From the NCBI GenBank assembly GCA_034933305.1, contig JAYFNU010000024.1, positions 1 through 64,000 of the forward strand: a stretch of DNA of 64,000 nucleotides, in the 5' to 3' direction. This DNA is from JAYFNU01 sp034933305. GTDB lineage: Bacteria > Bacillota > Clostridia > Oscillospirales > Ruminococcaceae. The notes under the pieces are model-generated. The model did not search any database and had not been told where the DNA came from. It saw only the letters and a list, made by a program, of their open reading frames with translations. The position numbers were made by a program, and so were the translations under genes. Below are positions 24,587-32,745 of the stretch, in pieces (position 1 is the first letter of the stretch; the number at the start of each line of letters is the position of its first letter).

Positions 24587-26254
24587 ATGATCAGAGAGTG
24601 GAACGAGGAATCGCTCGATCACCGCAACGCGCTGCTGTACGCGATGGGCATCAGCGAAGAGGATGCCCGGCGCCCCGTCATCGGCATCGTGAGCGGCTGG
24701 AACGAGATGAACCCAGGGCATTTTCCCTTCAAGGACGTCATCGGCGACATCAAGGCGGAGATTTATGCGGCGGGTGCGCTGGGACTCGTGCTGCCGTCGC
24801 TGGGCATCTGCGACGGCATCTGCAGCAACACGCCGGGCGACCGCTACACGCTGCCGACGCGCGATCTCGTCTCGAGCGAGGTCGAGACGCTCGCGGAGCT
24901 CAATATGCTCGAGGGCATGGTGATGCTTTCGACCTGCGACAAGGTCGTGCCGGGCATGATCATGGGCGCGCTGCGGGTGAATATCCCGGCCGTGATGTTC
25001 ACGGGCGGCTTCATGGCGGCGGGACACTACGACGGCAGAATGCTGACGCTCACGCACTGCAAGCAGGCGTACGCCGCTTATGTGGAAGGCAAAATGTCCC
25101 GCGAAGAGTACAAGGCGATCGTCCGCAACGTCTGCCCGACACCCGGCGCGTGTCCCTTCATGGGCACCGCGAACACCATGTGCGCGACGGCCGAGATCCT
25201 CGGCTTTTCGCCGCACGGGAACGCGAGCGTGCGCAGCGGGACGGCCGCCTGGCGGGAGATGGCGAAGACGGCCGCGCGCCGCATCGTCGAGCTCGTCCGG
25301 CAGGAGATCCGGCCGCTCGACCTCATCACGAAGGAGAGCTTCGACAACACCGTGCGCTACATGATGGCGACGGGAGGCTCGACCAACAGCCTGCTGCATA
25401 TCCCGGCGATGGCGCGGCAGGCGGGCTTTGACATCACGCCCGAGGATTTCGACCGCATCAGCGGCGAAGTCCCGTGCATCAGCGCGATTTATCCCAATCA
25501 TCCGACCTACACGATGGAGGAGTTCTCGGCGGCCGGCGGCCTCGGCGCGGTCATGAAGGAGCTCGCGAAAGCGGGCCTCGTCGACACCGCGGCGAAGGGG
25601 ATGTTCGGCACGATCGCCGACAAGATCGCGCTCGCCGAAAACAGGAACACCGACGTCATCCACACCTGTGCGGCGCCGATCAACAAGGAGGGCGGACTCG
25701 CCGTGCTGCACGGCAACATCGGGACCGACAGCGCCATCGTCAAATTCAGCGCCGTCGACCCGGCCGCCTGGAAATTCACCGGAAAAGCGAAGATCTACGA
25801 GTCGCAGGACGACGCGTGGCGCGCCATCCTCGACGACGAGATCGTCGCGGGGGATGTCGTCGTCATACGCTATGAGGGGCCGAAGGGCTCGCCCGGCATG
25901 CCGCATATGGAGACCTTCATGGCGGCGGTGCTCGGCAAGGGCCTCGGCGCCGATATCGCGCTTGTCTCGGACGGCCGCTTTTCGGGCGCGACGGGCGGGC
26001 TCGCCATCGGCCATGTGAGCCCCGAAGCCTACGAGGGCGGCAACATCGCGCTGCTGCGGAACGGCGACGTCATCACCGTCGACATCGAGAACCGTTCGCT
26101 GCACGCCGACGTGAGCGATGAGGAATTCGCCCGCCGCAAAAAGGACTGGAGCCCCATCGTCAAGAAGGCGCGGGGCTGGCTCGAGCTTTACAGACGGAAC
26201 ACGACGTCGGCCCATCGCGGGGCGACGGTCTTCTGGGACGACCGGCATGAATAA
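24587..26254 (+). CDS. IlvD/Edd-family dehydratase, probably sugar-acid type
   Basis: A 555-aa Fe-S dehydratase. Conserved parts: STCDKVVPGM (Cys117, Asp118, Lys119), TPGACPFMGTANTM (Cys189), ATGGSTNSLLH and SDGRFSGATGGLAIGHVSPE. The spot that holds the first cluster cysteine in IlvD and arabinonate dehydratase (PC followed by N or H) reads PGH here (Gly44); instead Cys75 and Cys79 flank GICDGIC. That argues against true dihydroxy-acid dehydratase (ilvD) and for a divergent aldonate/phosphogluconate-type enzyme. Lead gene of the operon under a strong promoter with operator. Ribosome site AAGGAG. Confidence 0.85.
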   Translation: MIREWNEESLDHRNALLYAMGISEEDARRPVIGIVSGWNEMNPGHFPFKDVIGDIKAEIYAAGALGLVLPSLGICDGICSNTPGDRYTLPTRDLVSSEVETLAELNMLEGMVMLSTCDKVVPGMIMGALRVNIPAVMFTGGFMAAGHYDGRMLTLTHCKQAYAAYVEGKMSREEYKAIVRNVCPTPGACPFMGTANTMCATAEILGFSPHGNASVRSGTAAWREMAKTAARRIVELVRQEIRPLDLITKESFDNTVRYMMATGGSTNSLLHIPAMARQAGFDITPEDFDRISGEVPCISAIYPNHPTYTMEEFSAAGGLGAVMKELAKAGLVDTAAKGMFGTIADKIALAENRNTDVIHTCAAPINKEGGLAVLHGNIGTDSAIVKFSAVDPAAWKFTGKAKIYESQDDAWRAILDDEIVAGDVVVIRYEGPKGSPGMPHMETFMAAVLGKGLGADIALVSDGRFSGATGGLAIGHVSPEAYEGGNIALLRNGDVITVDIENRSLHADVSDEEFARRKKDWSPIVKKARGWLELYRRNTTSAHRGATVFWDDRHE

Positions 26255-27251
26255 CATAAAGGACGTCGCGCGCCGCGCGGGCGTCTCGGCGAGCACAGTG
26301 TCGCGGGCGCTCAGCGATAAGACCTGCGTGTCCGAACAAACGCGCGCGCGCATCCTCGAAGCGGCGGCAGAGCTCAACTATTCGCCGAACATCATCGCGA
26401 AAAGCCTCAAAATGGGGCGCACGAATACCGTTGCGCTCATCATCCCCAGCATCCGGAACCACATCTTTCCCGAGATCGCCTGCGGGGTGGAGGATGAGGC
26501 GCGCCGCCACGGCATCACCGTCATCCTGTGCAATACCGACGAAAACGACGCCGTGGAAAAAGAGTACATCGCCAAGCTCCGCACACAGTGGGTCGACGGC
26601 GTCATCGTCGGCACGATGAAGCCCGACTCCGATCATATCCGCCGCCTGCGGGACGAGGGATTTCCCATTGTTCTGACCTCGCGCTATTACGGCGACGACG
26701 GTTTCGATACCGTCGCCGTCGACAATTTCGGCGCGGCGCGCGGCGCGGTCGACTATCTAATCCGGCGCGGCTGCCGGCGCGTCGCCGTGGCTCTCGGCAT
26801 GAGCGAACTGAATATCTACAAAGATCGCTTTGCCGGTTACAGACAGGCGCTGGCGGACGCGGGCATCCCCTTTGACGAGGCGCTCGTGATCCCCGATGCG
26901 GGCGGAAGCGACGAGCTCTATTTCAGGGTGCAGTCGCTGTTTTCCCGCGGGCTTGCGCCCGACGCCGTTTTCGCGACGAACGATCCGAAGGCCATCGTCG
27001 TGCTGCGCGCGCTGCGGGACGCGGGACTGCGCGTGCCGCAGGACGTGTCGGTGTTAGGCTTTGACAACATCGAGCTGAGCGCGATGCTCGAGCCGCCGCT
27101 GACGACGGTGTCCCAGCCCTTCTACCGCATGGGCGCGCTCGCCATGAAAAAACTCATCTGCCAGATCGAAGCGAAGGAATCGGGCGAGACCTATGCGCCG
27201 CGCGTCAATCTGATGGACACGGAGCTCATTGTGCGCAAGTCGACACGTTGA
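26247..27251 (+). CDS. LacI-family transcriptional regulator
   Basis: A 334-aa repressor: N-terminal HTH (NNIKDVARRAGVSASTVSRA, 2-21) with the hinge LKMGRTNTVALI, then a sugar-binding domain (about 60-334) with GVIVGTMKPDSDHI and VSVLGFDNIELSAMLEPPLT. The start overlaps the dehydratase stop by 8 nt. It probably senses the pathway's inducer and binds the cre-like operator upstream of its own operon and perhaps that of uxaC, as the LacI-type ExuR does in Bacillus. Ligand unknown. Confidence 0.9.
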   Translation: MNNIKDVARRAGVSASTVSRALSDKTCVSEQTRARILEAAAELNYSPNIIAKSLKMGRTNTVALIIPSIRNHIFPEIACGVEDEARRHGITVILCNTDENDAVEKEYIAKLRTQWVDGVIVGTMKPDSDHIRRLRDEGFPIVLTSRYYGDDGFDTVAVDNFGAARGAVDYLIRRGCRRVAVALGMSELNIYKDRFAGYRQALADAGIPFDEALVIPDAGGSDELYFRVQSLFSRGLAPDAVFATNDPKAIVVLRALRDAGLRVPQDVSVLGFDNIELSAMLEPPLTTVSQPFYRMGALAMKKLICQIEAKESGETYAPRVNLMDTELIVRKSTR

Positions 27252-27282
27252 ATGCTTTATTCATAAGAAACGGAGAAGATAA

Positions 27283-28656
27283 ATGGCACAGCATGAGAAA
27301 TTCAATTTCACCTCGCTCGATCAGCTGAAGGCGAAGATCGCGGAACTCGGCGCGGATATCCGTCTTTCGGACGATTTTTCGGTCTTTCAGAGGCCTGTAA
27401 AGGTTGGCGGCCTTACAGCGCCGAACGCCTTCGCCTTTCTGCCGATGGAGGGCTGCGACAGCAACCGCGACGGTTCGCCGAGCGCGCTTGTCAGCCGCCG
27501 CTATCACCGGCTCGCGGAGGGCGGCTACGGCCTCATCTGGTGGGAGGCCTGCGCGATCGTGGAAGAGGGGCGCGCGAACGAGCTGCAGATGTGGCTCAAT
27601 AAAGGCAATGTCAAGCAGTTCGCTGCGCTGCTCGCGGATACGAAAAAGGACGCGAAGGAAAAATACGGGCACACGACGGTCAACGTGCTGCAGCTGACGC
27701 ATTCGGGCCGGTATGCGCGGCCAGTCGGTCACAAGGCGGCGCCCATCATCCCGCAGCACGACCCGCTGCTCGATCCCCGCGTCGGCCTCAAAGGCGACGA
27801 GCCCGTGGTGACGGACGAATATCTCGACAGCCTCGTGCAGCGGTATGTGGATTCCGCGGTGCTCGCGAAGGAAGCGGGCTACGACGGCGTCGACATCAAA
27901 TCCTGCCACCGCTATCTCATGAGCGAGATCCTCGCGAGCCATACGCGCGAGGGGCGCTACGGCGGCAGCTTCGAAAACAGGACGCGCCTGCTGCGGGACG
28001 CCGTCAAGGCGGTGCGCAGGGCCGTCGGCGACGATTTCATCATCGCCTGCCGTTTCAACGTCTTCGATGCGCACCCGTATCCCTACGGGTTCGGCGTCGA
28101 CAAAAACGATTACATGAAATTCGACCCGACCGAGCCGATGGCGCTCGTGCGAATGCTGAAGGAGCTCGGCGTCAATCTGCTGTCGAATTCGGGCGGCAAC
28201 CCGTATTATCTCAACCCGCAGGTCACGCGCCCCTTCGACACCTCGAGTCTCGGCATCCCGACGCCCGACGAGCATCCGCTCGAGAGCATCGCGCGGCTGT
28301 TCTCTTTTACGCGGCAGATCCAGAAGGAGGCGGGGGACATCCCGGTCGTCGGCAACGGCTATACGTGGCTGCGGCAGTTCATCCCCTACGCGGGCGCGGC
28401 GAATCTCGCCGACCGCTCCTGCAGCTTTATGGGGCTGGGCCGCTCGAGCTTCGCTTACCCCGACGCGCCGCACGACATCATGACAAACGGCGCGATGGAC
28501 CCGAACAAATGCTGTATCACCTGCAGCAAATGCACGCAGATCATGCGCGACCACGGCACGACGGGCTGCGTCATCCGTGACGCCGCCGTCTACGCGCCCA
28601 TCTACAAGGCGGCGAGAGCCGATGCGGAGGCAAGGGAAAATGCAGCTCAAAAATAG
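27283..28656 (+). CDS. Old Yellow Enzyme-family NADH:flavin oxidoreductase with Fe-S motif
   Basis: A 457-aa FMN barrel enzyme of the 2,4-dienoyl-CoA reductase/trimethylamine dehydrogenase branch, without the usual C-terminal FAD/NADH domain. Barrel signatures: LTHSGRYARP and YDGVDIKSCHRYLMSEILAS then RYGGSFENRTR. The C terminus carries a [4Fe-4S]-like motif: Cys411-x2-Cys414-x2-Cys417-x11-Cys429. These enzymes reduce activated C=C bonds or oxidise amines; electrons may come from the flavoprotein encoded downstream. Good GGAG site. Its presence with a dehydratase fits reduction of an enol or unsaturated sugar-acid intermediate; this is inference. Confidence 0.85.
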   Translation: MAQHEKFNFTSLDQLKAKIAELGADIRLSDDFSVFQRPVKVGGLTAPNAFAFLPMEGCDSNRDGSPSALVSRRYHRLAEGGYGLIWWEACAIVEEGRANELQMWLNKGNVKQFAALLADTKKDAKEKYGHTTVNVLQLTHSGRYARPVGHKAAPIIPQHDPLLDPRVGLKGDEPVVTDEYLDSLVQRYVDSAVLAKEAGYDGVDIKSCHRYLMSEILASHTREGRYGGSFENRTRLLRDAVKAVRRAVGDDFIIACRFNVFDAHPYPYGFGVDKNDYMKFDPTEPMALVRMLKELGVNLLSNSGGNPYYLNPQVTRPFDTSSLGIPTPDEHPLESIARLFSFTRQIQKEAGDIPVVGNGYTWLRQFIPYAGAANLADRSCSFMGLGRSSFAYPDAPHDIMTNGAMDPNKCCITCSKCTQIMRDHGTTGCVIRDAAVYAPIYKAARADAEARENAAQK

Positions 28657-29674
28657 GCTCGGCCGCGTCTATGCGCCGTACAAGGTCGATTTTATCGAGC
28701 GCGACGTGCGGCCGCTCGCGGACGACGAGGCGCTCATCCGGATCAAAGCGAGCGCCATATGCGGCAGCGACCTGCACATTTTCAAAGGCAAGCACCCCTC
28801 GGCGCCGCTGCCCGTGACCATCGGCCACGAGATGAGCGGCACGATCGAGGCGGTCGGCGCCGGCGTCACAAAATTCGCGGCGGGCGACCGCGTCACGGTC
28901 GAGCCCTGCATCGTCTGCGGCAAGTGCGACGCCTGCCGGCACGGCGAATACAGCTTCTGCGAGCACATCAGCTTCACCTATCGGAACGGCGACGGTGCGA
29001 TGGCGGACTACATCGTCATCAAAGAGCCGTATATTTATAAGCTCCCCGAACGGCTGTCGTTCGAGGAGGGAAGCCTCATCGAACCGCTGTCCGTCGCGAC
29101 CCACGCCGTCCGGCGCGCCGATATAAAGCTCGGCGAGCGCGTCGCGGTCATGGGCGCGGGCGCGATCGGCCTGATGGTCACGGCGCTGTGCCGCCTGAGC
29201 GGCGCGTCGGACATCATCGTCAGCGACGCGTCGGCGCACCGCCTTGAGGTCGCCCGCGAATTCGGCGCCACGGCGACGGTCCTTGCGCCCGGCGAAGACA
29301 TCGTCGAAGCCGTCGCCGCCCGCACAAACGGGAAAGGCGTCGACAAGAGCTTTGAATGCGTGGGCAGGGAACAGACCTTCGTGCAGGCGATGAAGACGCT
29401 GCGCAAGAACGGTCTCGCGACGATCGTCGGCATTTTTGAGCAGCCGGACATCACCATTCCGGCCGCCCGCTTCATCACGCACGAGATCCGCGTGCAGGGC
29501 GCGCAGGGCTACTGCTTTGATTTCCCCGTCGCCCTCGAAGCGAGCGAGCACATCGATCTTCGGCGGCTGATCACCCATGAATTCCCGATGCAGGACCTGC
29601 AAAAGGCGCTGGAGACCTGTCTCGACCGCGACAGCGGCGCGATCAAGGTCGTGCTGAAGCCGTCGCAGAAATAG
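28640..29674 (+). CDS. Zinc-dependent medium-chain dehydrogenase
   Basis: A 344-aa dehydrogenase: catalytic zinc motif AICGSDLHIF and GHEMSG, structural cysteines CIVCGKCDACRHGEYSFC, Rossmann GAGAIGLM. Likely oxidises a sugar-acid or polyol hydroxyl to a ketone with NAD. The start at 28640 overlaps the Old Yellow Enzyme gene by 17 nt, with GGAGG 9-10 nt upstream; an alternative start at 28622 is possible. A second, distinct member of this family is at 7473-8537. Confidence 0.87.
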   Translation: MQLKNRLGRVYAPYKVDFIERDVRPLADDEALIRIKASAICGSDLHIFKGKHPSAPLPVTIGHEMSGTIEAVGAGVTKFAAGDRVTVEPCIVCGKCDACRHGEYSFCEHISFTYRNGDGAMADYIVIKEPYIYKLPERLSFEEGSLIEPLSVATHAVRRADIKLGERVAVMGAGAIGLMVTALCRLSGASDIIVSDASAHRLEVAREFGATATVLAPGEDIVEAVAARTNGKGVDKSFECVGREQTFVQAMKTLRKNGLATIVGIFEQPDITIPAARFITHEIRVQGAQGYCFDFPVALEASEHIDLRRLITHEFPMQDLQKALETCLDRDSGAIKVVLKPSQK

Positions 29675-29736
29675 TTCCAAGATCCGCCCGCGGACGGTCA
29701 ATCCGCGGAAGAAAACATCTTTATGGAGGCATGAAC

Positions 29737-30504
29737 ATGAAAAAAACAGCAGTTGTGACCGGCGGCAGCCGCGGCATCGGTTTTGCCATCGCGCGCCAGC
29801 TCGGCGAGGACGGCTTCAACGTCGTCATCGTCGACATGAACAAAAAAGAGGATTATGCCGACAACTTCCGGCAGCTCGCGGACAAGGGGATCGATTATCT
29901 CTACATCCAGGGCAACATCTGCGACGCGGCGGACCGTGAAAAGGTCGTCAGCGAAGCCGTTTCGAAATTCGGCGGCATCCATGTGCTCGTCAACAATGCG
30001 GGCGTCGCGCCGAAGGTGCGCAACGATCTGCTCGAGATGACCGAGGAGAGCTTCGACCGCGTCATCGGCATCAATACGAAGGGAACGATGTTCTTTACCC
30101 AGCGCATCGCAAAGCAGATGATCTCCCAGCCGATGGAAGGCAAAAAGCGCGGCACGATCGTCAACGTCTCCTCCTGCTCGGCCGAGGTCAGCTCGATCGG
30201 GCGCGGCGAATACTGCATCTCCAAGGCGGGCGTTTCGATGCTCACGACACTGTATGCCGACCGTCTCGCCAAAGAGGGCATCATCGTCAACGAGGTGCGC
30301 CCGGGCGTCATCGCGACCGACATGACCGCCGTCGTCAAGGAAAAATACGACAAGATGTTCGCCGACGGCGTTTTCCCGATCGCCCGCTGGGGCCAGCCCG
30401 AGGACATTGCCGGCGCCGTGAGCGCCTTCTGCTCCGACAAATTCCTCTATACGACGGGCAACTACGTCGACATCGACGGCGGCTTCCACATCAAGCGCCT
30501 GTGA
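29737..30504 (+). CDS. Short-chain dehydrogenase/reductase (FabG-like)
   Basis: A 255-aa classical SDR: TGGSRGIG cofactor motif near residue 10, NNAG, catalytic Ser in NVSSCSAEVS and YCISK (Tyr-x3-Lys), C-terminal GNYVDIDGG. The ATG at 29737 is chosen over 29731 because GGAGG then sits 7 nt away rather than 1. In the sugar-acid operon it probably interconverts a keto and hydroxy acid (gluconate 5-dehydrogenase-like), not fatty acid synthesis, since no acyl-carrier genes are near. Confidence 0.87.
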   Translation: MKKTAVVTGGSRGIGFAIARQLGEDGFNVVIVDMNKKEDYADNFRQLADKGIDYLYIQGNICDAADREKVVSEAVSKFGGIHVLVNNAGVAPKVRNDLLEMTEESFDRVIGINTKGTMFFTQRIAKQMISQPMEGKKRGTIVNVSSCSAEVSSIGRGEYCISKAGVSMLTTLYADRLAKEGIIVNEVRPGVIATDMTAVVKEKYDKMFADGVFPIARWGQPEDIAGAVSAFCSDKFLYTTGNYVDIDGGFHIKRL

Positions 30505-30519
30505 CCGAAAGGAGAATCC

Positions 30520-32478
30520 ATGCGAGAGACGACCGTGACCATCGGCGGGCGCAGCGTCCGCCTTTACACCCTGAATACGGCTGTCATCGGCACGGGCGCG
30601 GCGGGGTTTAACGCAGCCGACCGCCTGTGGCAGTACGGCCAGAAGGACATCGCGATCATCACCGAGCACATCAATGCCGGCACGTCGCGCAACACCGGCT
30701 CCGACAAGCAGACGTATTATAAGCTGTCGCTGTCGGGCGACGATCCGGACAGCGTGCGCGCGCTCGCGGGCGTGTTGTTCGCCGGCCAGTGCGTCGACGG
30801 CGATATCGCGTTGTGCGAGGCGGCGCTGTCCGCACAGAGCTTCCTGCGGCTGTGCGAGCTCGGCGTTCCGTTCCCGAAGAACCGCTACGGCGAATACATC
30901 GGCTACAAGACCGACCACGACCCCAACCGCCGCGCGACGAGCGTCGGCCCTTACACATCGAAGCGCATGACGGAGTGCCTCGAGCGCTCGGTCGCAGAAA
31001 AGGGCATCCGCATCTTCGACAAGCTGCAGGTCGTGCGCATCGTCTCGAAGGACGACAGGCTCGCCGGCGTGCTGTGCGTTGACCTCGATGCGGCAGACGA
31101 CGCGCACCGCTTCGTCGCCTTCAACTGCACGAACCTCATTTTTGCGACGGGCGGCCCCGCGGGCATGTACGCAGACAGCGTCTATCCGCTCGGTCACTAC
31201 GGCGCGACGGGCGTCGCCTTTGAAGCCGGCGTGCGCGGCAAAAACCTGACGGAATGGCAGTACGGCCTCGCGTCGGTTCGCCCGCGCTGGAACGTCAGCG
31301 GCACATATATGCAGGTGCTGCCGCGCTTTGTCTCGACGGACAAGGACGGCAAGGACGAGCGCGAATTCCTCTTCGATTTCTTCGCGGACAAGGGGGAGAT
31401 GCTCTCGAAGGTCTTCCTAAAGGGCTACCAGTGGCCGTTCGACGTTCGCAAGGTCGACGGCGGCAGCTCGATCATCGACATCCTCGTTTATATCGAGAGC
31501 TGCATCAAGGGGCGCCGCGTTTTTCTCGATTTCCGCAGCAATCCGCGCGGCGAGCCGATAGACTTCTCAGCCCTTGCGCCGGAGGCGCGCGATTACCTTG
31601 AAAAGGCCGGCGCCTGTTTCGGCACGCCCGTCGAGCGCCTGCTGCACATGAACGCGCCCGCGGTCAGCTTCTATATGGATAAGGGCGTCGATCTTCAGAA
31701 AGAACCGCTGGAGATCGCGCTGTGCGCACAGCACAACAACGGCGGCGTCGCCATCGACTGCTGGTGGCAGACCAATATCGAGGGCTTTTTCGCGGCGGGC
31801 GAGGTGAGCGCGAGCCACGGCGTCTACCGTCCGGGCGGCAGCGCACTTAACGCCGGACAGGTCGGTTCGACGCGCGCGGCGCAGTATATCGCCGCACGGC
31901 GCACCGCGGAACCCGCCGACGAGGGCGCGTTCCTGCGCGCCTGCGCAGCGCCGATGGGGGAGTGCATGGCCCTTGCGGACCGGACGGCCGGCGGCGGCAG
32001 CAACGTAAAGGAGCTGTTCGACGCGGCGGCGGCGCGCATGAGCAGGGTCGGCGCGGCCATCCGCGACGGCGAAGGGATCAGAAAAGCGCTCGGCGAGATA
32101 AAGCAGGAGCTGGATACGTTTGCGTCGCTTGTCAGGACGGAAAAGCCCGCCGACGTCGCGCGCATGTACCGGCTGCACGATACGCTCGTCTGTCAGTACG
32201 TCTATCTCAGCGCCATGGTCGATTACGCCGAGAACGGCGGCGCAAGCCGCGGCAGCGCGCTGTATTCCGACAAAAACGGCAAGCTGCCGTATACTTCGCT
32301 GCCGGAGATCTTCCGCTTCACGCTCGACGACGGCAGCCGCGGCGGCCGCGTGCAGGAGGCCGCATACAAAGACGGCGCCTGTTCGTTCAGCTGGCGGGAC
32401 GTGCGGCCGATGCCGCAGGACGACGATTTCTTTGAGAACGTCTGGCGCAGCTACCGGGAGAACGGCAATATCGATTGA
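30520..32478 (+). CDS. FAD-dependent oxidoreductase, fumarate reductase/succinate dehydrogenase flavoprotein-like
   Basis: A 652-aa flavoprotein. Dinucleotide-binding motif VIGTGAAGFNAA at 22-33, FATGGPAGMY in the middle and a C-terminal FAD contact GFFAAGEVSASHGVYRPGGS. The size and NAGTSRNTGSDKQTYYKL segment resemble the FrdA/AprA/L-aspartate oxidase group. No membrane anchor or Fe-S subunit gene is adjacent, so it is probably a soluble enzyme working with the Old Yellow Enzyme or an electron carrier. Ribosome site AAAGGAG; last gene of the operon, ending at a terminator. Confidence 0.82.
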   Translation: MRETTVTIGGRSVRLYTLNTAVIGTGAAGFNAADRLWQYGQKDIAIITEHINAGTSRNTGSDKQTYYKLSLSGDDPDSVRALAGVLFAGQCVDGDIALCEAALSAQSFLRLCELGVPFPKNRYGEYIGYKTDHDPNRRATSVGPYTSKRMTECLERSVAEKGIRIFDKLQVVRIVSKDDRLAGVLCVDLDAADDAHRFVAFNCTNLIFATGGPAGMYADSVYPLGHYGATGVAFEAGVRGKNLTEWQYGLASVRPRWNVSGTYMQVLPRFVSTDKDGKDEREFLFDFFADKGEMLSKVFLKGYQWPFDVRKVDGGSSIIDILVYIESCIKGRRVFLDFRSNPRGEPIDFSALAPEARDYLEKAGACFGTPVERLLHMNAPAVSFYMDKGVDLQKEPLEIALCAQHNNGGVAIDCWWQTNIEGFFAAGEVSASHGVYRPGGSALNAGQVGSTRAAQYIAARRTAEPADEGAFLRACAAPMGECMALADRTAGGGSNVKELFDAAAARMSRVGAAIRDGEGIRKALGEIKQELDTFASLVRTEKPADVARMYRLHDTLVCQYVYLSAMVDYAENGGASRGSALYSDKNGKLPYTSLPEIFRFTLDDGSRGGRVQEAAYKDGACSFSWRDVRPMPQDDDFFENVWRSYRENGNID

Positions 32479-32486
32479 TCTTCGGA

Positions 32487-32517
32487 AAGAGGAGCCCTGC
32501 GGGGCTCCTCTTCTTTG
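32487..32517 (+). terminator. Terminator of the dehydratase operon
   Basis: AGAGGAGCCC, loop TGC, GGGGCTCCTCT then TCTTTGG. Confidence 0.75.
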
Positions 32518-32581
32518 GCCCGGCGCCACGCGCGGGATGTGCCGGAGGAAAGGGTTTTTCCGCTTGCGCGGCGCTTTCGGG

Positions 32582-32610
32582 TTGACAATGAACGCGCGTT
32601 GAAATACAAT
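32582..32610 (+). promoter_or_regulatory. Sigma-A promoter of prfC
   Basis: Perfect TTGACA (32582-32587), 17-nt spacer, TACAAT (32605-32610). Start site near 32617, giving a leader of about 130 nt. Confidence 0.9.
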
Positions 32611-32641
32611 ATTTTGCGGCAGTTTTATTTTGCCGCGGGAA

Positions 32642-32673
32642 GTGCGGGTGCGCGCGCACCCGCATTCTTCTTG
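32642..32673 (+). promoter_or_regulatory. Terminator-like hairpin in the prfC leader
   Basis: GTGCGGGTGC and GCACCCGCAT form a 10-bp stem (32642-32665) followed by TCTTCTT. Located inside the transcribed leader, it may attenuate prfC transcription. Confidence 0.5.
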
Positions 32674-32745
32674 CGTGCGGCGGACATCGGCGACTGACTT
32701 TTATTCTACACGGGCGGCGGGCGCCGCGACGGAAAGGATTATCTT

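Noticed and set aside
24587..26254. Naming the dehydratase ilvD (branched-chain biosynthesis)
   Set aside because: No ilv/leu genes are nearby, the first cluster cysteine is missing, and the operon is sugar-acid-like under a LacI regulator.
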